A stretch of DNA of 13,213 nt from JAIPFM01 sp964494325 (GTDB taxonomy: Bacteria > Planctomycetota > Phycisphaerae > Sedimentisphaerales > Anaerobacaceae): assembly GCA_964494325.1 (NCBI GenBank), contig CAZBTJ010000152.1:1-13213 (forward strand), in the 5' to 3' direction. The notes beneath the pieces were generated by a model. That model searched no databases, was not told the DNA's origin, and worked only from the letters and a program-made list of their open reading frames with translations. Made by a program: the position numbers and the translations under genes. This document shows positions 1 through 6,700 of the stretch, one piece after another. Each line of letters starts with the position of its first letter. The first letter of the stretch is position 1.

Positions 1-56
1 TGCTGGTCATTGAGATTATCTACTGCAATTGCAGGGTAATCGATCCTTTGATGATG

Positions 57-221
57 TCACCGACTTTTATAAGGCCTGTCTTCTACTACAGCCGCATGGC
101 TCCGGAAAAATCCCTCGGCACCGGCATTGCTGTACTCTGCCACCAGGAGTTTAATCTGCTGTTTCCTGTTTCCTGTGTTCTTTAGACTCTGCAAAAGTCC
201 AGTTATAACACTTTTTGTTCA
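57..221 (-). other. Possible gene relic or chance open frame (minus strand)
   Basis: A minus-strand frame is open from the stop at 219-221 down to a TGA at 57-59. The distal part, read as QQIKLLVAEYSNAGAEGF and then about 15 more residues ending in PYKSR, has a protein-like composition. There is no ATG, only a TTG at 194-192 or internal CTG/GTG codons, and no Shine-Dalgarno sequence. The proximal part (positions ~160-200) is made of the heptamer repeat and hairpin described separately. It could be the 3' end of a gene broken by the repeat, or chance. I do not recognise the sequence. Confidence 0.18.
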
Positions 222-235
222 TTATTCATCACTAC
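159..235. repeat. Heptamer-period repeat patch with GCA-loop hairpin
   Basis: CTGTTTC CTGTTTC CTGTGTT runs in register from 159 to 179. After a gap come TTGTTCA (215-221), TTATTCA (222-228) and TCACTAC (229-235), again in 7-base steps. Between them, 185-199 folds as GACT-c-T, loop GCA, A-a-AGTC. The 11-mer TGCAAAAGTCC at 190-200 is the exact reverse complement of GGACTTTTGCA at 3374-3384, next to the larger heptamer element downstream. This looks like a degenerate, oppositely oriented relative of that element. Confidence 0.5.
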
Positions 236-345
236 CTAAAACAGAACGACGCATCATAGTGTAAACGATATACTTTTATCAACGTATAAATCCGAACTCC
301 TATATCATCCAAATTGAAGGCTATAGGACAACAAGGAGGCCAAGT

Positions 346-1158
346 ATGCCGTATAAAATGTCTATTAATAGGTTTCGTCTTTTCAAAAGACAATCACACG
401 CCTTTACATTGATCGAACTTCTCGTTGTCATAGCGATTATTGCACTGCTCATGGGCATCCTGATGCCGGCGTTACGCCAAGCCCGAGCCCAGGCTCGTAA
501 AGCCGTGTGCCTAAATCTCATCAGACAGATCGGCATGGGCAACATCATATACGCAGAAAACAATGATCAACGTTTTGTGTACACAGGCCTATCAGATAAA
601 TCAGTCAACAATAGAAGAATTTACTGGTCTTGGGAGCATGATTTTCTACGAGCCATTGGTTTAGCAGAAAATGAAGCCAGAAACATCAGTGATCCCAGCT
701 TCGTCGGATTAGAGGCAGAATGGGGCGTCCGATGGCCTAAGGCCTATCAGTGCCCAGAATCCAAAGAGCTATTCGGCCCCTGGATGCATCATGTGAGTTA
801 TGGGTACAATCACCGGAATGGTTGGTCTGAACCGTCCAATTATCGCCAAAGCTCCATCAAAAGACCAGCAAACAAATTCATGTTCCTAGACGCCCAAAGC
901 TGGTGGCTCAGAAGACAAGGAGCCGATTATGTCGCGTTCTGGGACAAGCACGGCGAAAGCGTTATTGCTGAAGACAATGGAGGTTATCCATGGCAAGGAA
1001 ATACCCTCTACCGCCACTATGGAGGCTGCAATATTGTCTTCTTTGACGGACATGTAGAATACCGCAAAAAGGAAGATGTCTACTACTATGAGAATGGACC
1101 AGGCTCCGGCGGCAAAGAAGACGCCACAAGGAACAACCGTCACTGGTTGATTGATTAA
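346..1158 (+). CDS. Pseudopilin-like protein with H-X9-DG C-terminus
   Basis: The 270-residue product begins with a prepilin-type leader of 19 residues ending in RQSHA, then FTLIELLVVIAII and a hydrophobic helix to about residue 46. The Glu five residues into the mature part (E24) is conserved. The residue before the cleavage site is Ala instead of the classical Gly, which I recall as common in planctomycete versions. Near the C-terminus, H224 and D234-G235 form an exact H-X9-DG motif, typical of a large family of solitary type II secretion/pseudopilin-like proteins expanded in Planctomycetota and Lentisphaerota. The start is supported by AAGGAGG at 333-339; a second ATG at 358 lacks such a site. 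The protein is probably processed by a prepilin peptidase and sits at the cell envelope. Its function is not established; these genes often sit beside carbohydrate-degradation genes, as here. No pilus assembly genes are in the window. Confidence 0.88.
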   Translation: MPYKMSINRFRLFKRQSHAFTLIELLVVIAIIALLMGILMPALRQARAQARKAVCLNLIRQIGMGNIIYAENNDQRFVYTGLSDKSVNNRRIYWSWEHDFLRAIGLAENEARNISDPSFVGLEAEWGVRWPKAYQCPESKELFGPWMHHVSYGYNHRNGWSEPSNYRQSSIKRPANKFMFLDAQSWWLRRQGADYVAFWDKHGESVIAEDNGGYPWQGNTLYRHYGGCNIVFFDGHVEYRKKEDVYYYENGPGSGGKEDATRNNRHWLID

Positions 1159-1259
1159 ACCCGGAAGGGTAAAATGGGTCGGGGTTTAATTCTTGCAGTT
1201 GATTGAGTGACAGTCCATAGGTTGTGCAAAGATTAAACCCTGACACGTTGATGTTTTTT
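1153..1259 (+). promoter_or_regulatory. Three-segment competing inverted repeat (terminator or attenuator-like)
   Basis: Segment A (1154-1165, ATTAAACCCGGA, overlapping the pseudopilin stop codon at 1156-1158) can pair with segment B (1179-1190, TCGGGGTTTAAT) at 11 of 12 positions across a 13-base loop. B extended to 1178 can instead pair with segment C (1232-1244, ATTAAACCCTGAC) at 12 of 13 positions. A and C share the decamer GATTAAACCC. Six T residues follow at 1254-1259, nine bases beyond C. A:B and B:C exclude each other. It may simply be the end of the first transcript; the T-run is not directly adjacent to either stem, so terminator function is uncertain. Confidence 0.45.
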
Positions 1260-1458
1260 CCTCTATTTGTGCATTAATACCAAACTAACCTCACATATAA
1301 AGATAACGGTATTGCCTGCTGCACTGGCCAAGACAGTGGCAACGAAAAAGAAATAGGTAATAAGAAATCAGGACTACCGGCTTAGTCAGGGGCCCTATGT
1401 AAAAATAGACAGTCAGAATCAACGATTTGCGTGAGTTCCTGATACCATTGGAGACATA
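1159..1458. other. Intergenic region between pseudopilin and GH120 genes
   Basis: This 300-base stretch holds the inverted-repeat set at its left end (to 1259). From about 1260 to 1440 there is AT-rich sequence without an ORF or clear promoter hexamers. GGAG at 1450-1453 is the ribosome binding site for the next ATG at 1459. The length suggests that the GH120 gene has its own promoter. Confidence 0.5.
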
Positions 1459-3369
1459 ATGAAGAAACAAAAGGAAATGAGAGTCTTGGTTCTAATCACT
1501 GTGGGCAGCGTACTACTGACATCTTGGTCGGCGATTAGTGCGGCCAATCGAACGTATATCGTCAACAATGAGGCTCCGAATGCCAGTGATGACCATCCGG
1601 GCACTGAGGCTTTGCCTCTGAAAACCATTCAGGCCGGTGCCAATCATGCTCAGCCTGGCGATACTGTATTGGTCCATGCGGGCATCTACCGAGAGGAAGT
1701 GGCCCCACCACGTGGCGGTATCTCGCATGAAAAGCCCATTACCTACCGGGCTGCTCCGGGCGAGCATGTTTCGATTCGCGGCTCCGAACAAATCACCGCC
1801 TGGCAATCAAAGGGTGACGGTGTGTGGATGGTCGAATTGGATACCGTCTTTTTCAAAGGCTATAACCCGTTCGCCAGGCCTGTCTGGGGCAAGTGGCTCG
1901 GTTGCGGGACAGGGCATCGCCTCGGCGATGTCTACTGCAACGGTGAAGCTCTGCTGCAGAAGATGAAAATCGAAGAGTTGCGTTCGATCCCTAACACGTG
2001 GTACGTTGATCAGCAATATGGATACAAGAACAAGACAGAATTTCCAGAAAATCGTCAATATCCCAATGGCAAGATCCGAATATGGGCCAACTTCGGCAAA
2101 GTAAACCCGAATAAAAATAGGGCCGAGATCAACGCGCGAGCGACCTGTTTCTTTCCTGAAAAGACAGGGCTGAAATACATTGTCATCGACGGTTTTGATG
2201 TTCGACATGCCGCGCCGCAGTGGGGTGATATCTATACGCTCGAAAAGGGCGCTATCGGCATGAAGTACGGCTATGGCTGGACGGTCCAGAACTGCACGAT
2301 CACGGACTCACGGAATATCGGTATTTCGATGGGCGTGACCGACGAAATTCCCTTCCCAGACATTCTGGTTGAAGGTGGCGGCAATATCCCGCCAATGGAA
2401 ACACTGGGACACCACCTGATTCGCAACAACGTCATTCGCCGTTGCGGTCAGACGGGAATCTACGGATGCTACGGTGCCGTCGGCAGCGTGATCGAGGGGA
2501 ACGTGATTTCAGAAACCAATTATCGGTCAGAGTGGTTCGGCTCTAATCAGGCAGCCATCAAAATCCTCTTCCCCATCGATGTCGTCATCCGTAATAATCT
2601 CCTGATCGGTACACCCGATGTCAGGACGAACGCCAAAGGAATCTGGCTCGACTGGGGGGCGCAGAACACTCGTGTCACTGGCAACCTGATTACTGATTTC
2701 GGCAACAGCCGCGGCCTTTTCCTGGAAGTTAATTTCGGACCGATCATCGTTGATAACAATATCTTCGTCCGTAATTCAATATGCGTTGAGTCGAACGGCG
2801 TCATCTTCACCAATAATCTCTTCAACGATTGCAGCTTTAGCTTCTGGAGCAATGCCAAGCGGACGACCCCTTATTACAAACCTCACTCGACAGTCCGGAC
2901 AGGCAAAACGTCCGTAACCCTGGCCCATATCCGGGTTTTCAACAACATCATCAGTGGCGGTGTCGGATTTGATGACGGCAAGGTGATGCCCAAAGGTAGT
3001 GATCAATCAGGTATCGAATCGAATTACAATGTTTTCCTTGATGGAGCCGGACCATTTGCGGAAAAGGACGACAAGAGCGTGGTCGGCAATACTACGACGG
3101 ACTTCATCCTTGAAGAAAACAATGGTGTTTGGACGATGAATATAAAACTCCCCGATGTTGCGTTGAAAGGAAAGCACCCGTTGGTAACCTCAAAGCTAAT
3201 CGGTCGCATTCCCCTGGCCGAAATGGGCATGGAGAACCCGGACGGTACGCCGCTGAACATCACATCCGATTATTTCGGAAAACCGATGGTTCCCACCCAT
3301 GTCATGCCCGGGCCTATCCAGAACATCAATCAGGGAGAAAACAGGTTTTCCCTTTGGCCGAAGGATTAG
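1459..3369 (+). CDS. Glycoside hydrolase family 120 (beta-xylosidase type), secreted
   Basis: The 636-residue protein has a Sec signal peptide (positively charged start, hydrophobic residues 9-23, likely cleavage after A28). A right-handed parallel beta-helix follows, from about residue 30 to 500. I recognise the family from near-collinear motifs of the Thermoanaerobacterium XylC beta-xylosidase: GDTVLVHAGIYRE (68-80), HLIRNNVIRRCGQTGI, IWLDWGAQNTRV and LFLEVNFGP. D398 in WLDW and E423 in FLEV match the nucleophile and acid/base pair of GH120; their spacing is 25 here against 23 in the sequence I remember. Known members release xylose from the non-reducing end of xylo-oligosaccharides with retention, and some also act on arabinosides. 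The start has GGAG five bases upstream. A repeat-rich 3' region follows the stop, and the next gene is a small signal-peptide ORF. An uncharacterised beta-helix glycosidase of related specificity remains possible; the fold is not in doubt. Confidence 0.85.
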   Translation: MKKQKEMRVLVLITVGSVLLTSWSAISAANRTYIVNNEAPNASDDHPGTEALPLKTIQAGANHAQPGDTVLVHAGIYREEVAPPRGGISHEKPITYRAAPGEHVSIRGSEQITAWQSKGDGVWMVELDTVFFKGYNPFARPVWGKWLGCGTGHRLGDVYCNGEALLQKMKIEELRSIPNTWYVDQQYGYKNKTEFPENRQYPNGKIRIWANFGKVNPNKNRAEINARATCFFPEKTGLKYIVIDGFDVRHAAPQWGDIYTLEKGAIGMKYGYGWTVQNCTITDSRNIGISMGVTDEIPFPDILVEGGGNIPPMETLGHHLIRNNVIRRCGQTGIYGCYGAVGSVIEGNVISETNYRSEWFGSNQAAIKILFPIDVVIRNNLLIGTPDVRTNAKGIWLDWGAQNTRVTGNLITDFGNSRGLFLEVNFGPIIVDNNIFVRNSICVESNGVIFTNNLFNDCSFSFWSNAKRTTPYYKPHSTVRTGKTSVTLAHIRVFNNIISGGVGFDDGKVMPKGSDQSGIESNYNVFLDGAGPFAEKDDKSVVGNTTTDFILEENNGVWTMNIKLPDVALKGKHPLVTSKLIGRIPLAEMGMENPDGTPLNITSDYFGKPMVPTHVMPGPIQNINQGENRFSLWPKD

Positions 3370-3370
3370 A

Positions 3371-3395
3371 ACAGGACTTTTGCAAAAAGCCCTGT
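3371..3395 (+). terminator. Hairpin just after the GH120 stop (terminator-like)
   Basis: ACAGG-A-CTTTT, loop GCA, AAAAG-C-CCTGT: ten base pairs with a single A/C mismatch, starting two bases after the TAG stop (3367-3369). No T-run follows, so a Rho-independent function is doubtful. It could instead be an mRNA 3'-end stabiliser or the left boundary of the adjoining repeat element. Confidence 0.5.
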
Positions 3396-3466
3396 AGTGT
3401 TCAGTGTTCAGTTTTCAGAAAAACTTGTTTTTTGTACTGAATACTGCCTACTAAAAACTGAACACT
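3396..3466. repeat. Convergent AGTNNNN heptamer arrays
   Basis: On the + strand, AGTGTTC, AGTGTTC and AGTTTTC run in tandem at 3396-3416. On the minus strand, five consecutive heptamers each begin with AGT, reading from 3466 down to 3432: AGTGTTC, AGTTTTT, AGTAGGC, AGTATTC, AGTACAA. Because the arrays converge, 3403-3418 pairs with 3451-3466 at 15 of 16 positions, giving a long stem with a 32-base loop. No ORF explains the 7-base period. The element is flanked by GCA-loop hairpins on both sides. Confidence 0.75.
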
Positions 3467-3485
3467 TGAAGTTTGCAAAACTTCA
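3467..3485 (+). repeat. Perfect hairpin TGAAGTTT-GCA-AAACTTCA
   Basis: An eight-base-pair perfect stem with a three-base GCA loop closes the heptamer element on the right. Its apex TTTGCAAA matches the apex of the hairpin at 3371-3395 and resembles that at 185-199. It lies 44 bases upstream of the next start codon. Confidence 0.6.
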
Positions 3486-3516
3486 GATTAGAACTGTTTT
3501 CGAAAATTATGACAAT

Positions 3517-3521
3517 AGGAG
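3517..3521 (+). promoter_or_regulatory. Shine-Dalgarno site AGGAG fixing the start at 3529
   Basis: AGGAG lies seven bases before the ATG at 3529. The same frame is open further upstream to an ATG at 3397, but that start would translate the repeat element and has no ribosome binding site, so 3529 is preferred. Confidence 0.6.
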
Positions 3522-3528
3522 TGACCCA

Positions 3529-3648
3529 ATGTCGAAGTCTGTAAGACCCATGGTATTTATCGTGTTGTTCGCCGGGGTCGTCGCTGGATATGGCGGTTGT
3601 TCCGCTGACGCGGCGAGGGCTTATAATCATTACATGGTTGTAAAATAA
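3529..3648 (+). CDS. 39-residue lipoprotein or signal-peptide-like ORF, possibly a decapitated gene start
   Basis: The predicted peptide starts MSKSVRPM, has a hydrophobic core (residues 8-20), and reaches GYGGC with C24 in a lipobox-like position. The -3 residue is Tyr, so the lipobox is imperfect. After SADAARAYN it runs into HYMVVK and a stop. It therefore has export machinery but almost no mature protein, and a good ribosome binding site. Fifty bases later comes the signal peptide of the DUF6288-FAD composite. One reading is a genuine micro-lipoprotein. Another, inferred from context, is that this is the original 5' end of the FAD oxidoreductase gene, separated from its body when a DUF6288 unit was inserted. 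No relatives are recognised. Confidence 0.45.
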   Translation: MSKSVRPMVFIVLFAGVVAGYGGCSADAARAYNHYMVVK

Positions 3649-3687
3649 AATTTCCCATCAGTCACAACCTTCTGTATGCTCAAGTTG

Positions 3688-3711
3688 AGGAAAAAAAGAT
3701 GAAATACTTTG
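3688..3711 (+). promoter_or_regulatory. Translation-start block shared with the second DUF6288 gene
   Basis: Twenty-four bases covering AGG, an A/G spacer and the start MKYF are identical here and at 12335-12358. Similarity is lost directly upstream of the AGG, so the duplicated unit appears to begin at the ribosome binding site and not at a promoter. Confidence 0.7.
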
Positions 3712-6700
3712 AAACAATAATGTTGTCTGTGGTTATGACAGTGTCTGGTGCTATTGGTAATACACTGCCGGCCGACAAAGCCTATCCCGAGTTTATGATC
3801 GGTGTTACGGGCATCAATGCCTCGATTAACGAGGGTGTGCTTGCGGTCACTAAGGTTACACCCGACACACCGGCCGAGGGTGAACTGAGACCTGGTGATG
3901 TGCTGCTGGCGGTGAATAGCACTTCGCTGGAGATACAGGATCCACGTCATGCGCTGGGTGAAGCCATCAATAAGGCCGAGGGTAGTGATGGCAGGATGGT
4001 CTTTAAGGTCAGCCGCGCTGGCAAAAGAAACGATGTTGCCATTAAGCTCAACCCCATAGGGTCCTACAGTAAGACCTGGCCCATGAACTGTCAGAAGTCT
4101 CAGCGAATTGTCGATGACACGGCTGCGTTTATCATCAACCAGGGTGGACCGGAAAAGGGCATTACAGGGTATTGCGAGGGGCTTTTTCTGCTTTCCACGG
4201 GCGAGGATAAGTACTTGCCGATCCTCAAGAAGTTTGCACACAGTGTGTCGCCCGGCAAGGTGGGATCCCATACCTGGAATAACGGGTATCACGGTGTCTT
4301 TCTGGGTGAGTACTATCTGCGCACCGGTGATACGCAAGTATTGCCGACACTCAAGGCGCTTTGTGAGGATGCCAAAGAACGGCAGTACTACGGTGGATGG
4401 AATCACTGGGACAAACCGGGGCCCGGATATGTCACTGGCGGCTTGATGAATCCTGCCGGTGTCCAGGTGCTTACCACACTGATATTGGCGCGTGAATGCG
4501 GTGTGGATGTCGATGAAGGCACGTATGACCGTGCACTGACCTTATTTTACCGTTTTGCCGGGCATGGGGCGGTGCCCTATGGAGACCATCATCCGACTAT
4601 GTATCTTGGAGATAACGGTAAGAATGGTATGCTGGCCTGCGCCCTGACGCTGCTGCCTGATAAGAAATTCCAGGATGCGGCGAGGGTTCTTGCGCTGGAT
4701 GAAGTTGACAGCTATACCATGCATGAACAGGGGCATGGTTCCGCGTTTGGCAATCAGATGTGGCGAGGTATAGCCGGCGTGCTTGTCACTGACAACATGA
4801 TGGCAAACTATCGCCGGCACATGGACAAGCTCATCTGGTACTACGAACTCTGTCGCATGCCGGGTGGCGGCTTCATGACGCCGCCCATGCCGGGTTCCGG
4901 ACAACGCAGCATTGGCAAGGCACCGCATTATGAGACCGGCCTGATCTCTCTGGCCTATACATCACATCTGAAAAACCTGCGCATCACTGGGAAGCCCAGG
5001 ACACAATACAGTGTCAAGCATCGGCCCACCGAAGTGGAGCGGAATCTGCCCTATACCGATTCCCGCAAGCCGGGTTATGTCAAAGGAGGCAGCGATCTGG
5101 GACTGGAACCTCATGAGATATATGCCAAGTTCAGCAAGACATACGGTGGATGGTGGAATACGCCTCCTGCCGAGTTGATGTCGGTTCAGTGGTATGCGAC
5201 TATGATGCGCCACTACAATCCAATAGTGCGGTCCTGTGCCGCACATGCGCTGGGATACCTGGGAGAGTCTGGCATACCTGAGATTCTCAAGGCGCTCAAG
5301 AGTCCCGATGAACGTCTGCGCGTGGCAGGCATGGAAGCGATCTCAGGTCTGTGTTTCTGGGGACCGAATTTTACCAAGGTCAAGATTACCCCCGACATGA
5401 TCAAAAAGCACTTTCTGCCCCATATTCTCAAGCCGCTCAAAGATCCTGGCGCTTCGATGTGGGAGAAGCGTCATGCGCTGTATGTATTGTCCAGGGCTGA
5501 CAACAAAACCATTGCCGCCCAGACAGCGATTATCAAACCATATCTGGGTGATCCCGAGTGGTATCTGCGCGTGGCGGCCTGTACAGTGATTCGTCCCCTG
5601 ATTGAAGAAACCGCTCTGATAAAACCGTTTCTGTCAGCCATGTTCGCAAACTTAGATGTGGACACCAATTTGCCCTCGCGCCGCTGGGGTGCTACCACCA
5701 TAATCAAGGAGATACTGGCCAAGAACGACGATCTGAGGGCAGAGGTCATGGCACGCATGGCCCAATCGGTCAATGGCACCAAAGTCAGAGACGGGTATAA
5801 ACAGCCCATAGACATAAACAACCTTTTTGAAACCATGCGATATATTGCCATGAAGCAACACCCTGAACATGTGGTTCCCATTCTCCCTGCCATAGAACGC
5901 ATCTTTCCTCTGGCGAGCGGCCAGGCCGGTAACTGGATATTCACCGGCGCACGCTGGGGCAACATCGGCCTGATCAAGGCAGCGGCTTCGCTGGGCAAAG
6001 ACGCCGGGCCGATTATCACGAGCATGAAGGCCATGCTGCCGGAGATCAAGAGAAGAAGTTCAAAGGGCAGAGATGCCAAGACATTTCAGACAGTGCTGGA
6101 GGCTGTGACAGAGGCCATAGAGGACTATGAAACAAAGTACGGTTTTGTGCCTGTTAATGCAAAAGAAGATGTCAGTGATGTGATCTGGCTCGAAGCGGAA
6201 TCCTTTCGAGATGTTGGGGCTTGGTCTAACGATTCTCAACATGTGGATGTCATGGGGTCTGCGTATCTATTGGCTACGGGCTTGGGAACGCCTGTCAAAG
6301 ATGCGGTGACCACCGTGAATGTGACACGCGCGGGCTCTTATCGGTTATGGGTTCGCTGTCGCGATTGGTATCCAGATCATTCACCCGGACAATTTAAGGT
6401 CTTAGTGGGAGGGAAAGCTTCAGATACATTTTTTGGCCGGGCTCTGAATGATAAATGGCAATGGACTGCAGGCGGCCGCTTTGCCTTGGAAACCGGCGAG
6501 CTTGAACTTCGCCTGCAAGATCTTACCGGATGGTGGGGACGCTGTGATGCCCTGGTGTTGGTGCGGGGAGACTTTCGACCGTCGAATGATAAGGGGACTC
6601 TCAATCAACAACGCGAAACCTACTTAGGCGTGAGCGCAGACATCAAAGACCTTTCCGGCTATGATGTCATTGTGGTGGGCGGCGGGCCTGCGGGGATGGG

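Larger units (their letters stand above)
1..345. other. Gene-poor leader region
   Basis: No convincing gene is visible. The stretch holds a perfect 12-bp palindrome CTGCAATTGCAG at 23-34, a patch of 7-bp-period repeats (159-181 and 215-235), a small GCA-loop hairpin at 185-199, and a weak minus-strand open frame (57-221, listed separately). The + strand is also open in frame 3 from 3 to about 185, but with no start signal or recognisable sequence. The last ~100 bases are AT-rich and presumably carry the promoter of the next gene, but I cannot point to a good -35/-10 pair. Confidence 0.6.

Noticed and set aside
3..185. + strand open frame at the left edge
   Set aside because: It ends in the heptamer patch, has unremarkable composition and no recognisable protein sequence. 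It could be a gene tail from outside the window, but nothing supports it.
3371..3485. CRISPR array or IS element end
   Set aside because: The repeats are 7 bases without spacers, and no transposase fragment or target duplication is visible.
3397..3528. Upstream extension of the 39-residue ORF to an ATG at 3397
   Set aside because: It would translate the heptamer repeat element and has no Shine-Dalgarno site; the AGGAG at 3517 favours 3529.
3630..4406. 258-residue minus-strand ORF opposite the start of the DUF6288-FAD gene
   Set aside because: It lies antisense to a strongly supported gene. A similar minus-strand ORF at 12322-12597 exists only because the sense strands are paralogous. No start signals or recognisable domains.
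5471..6079. 202-residue minus-strand ORF
   Set aside because: Shadow of the HEAT-like coding region, with Met- and Ser-rich low-quality sequence and no ribosome binding site.
6100..6250. Frameshift or missed stop codon at the DUF6288/FAD junction
   Set aside because: The frame is continuous, with sensible residues on both sides and a natural-looking linker; nothing in the sequence itself indicates an error.
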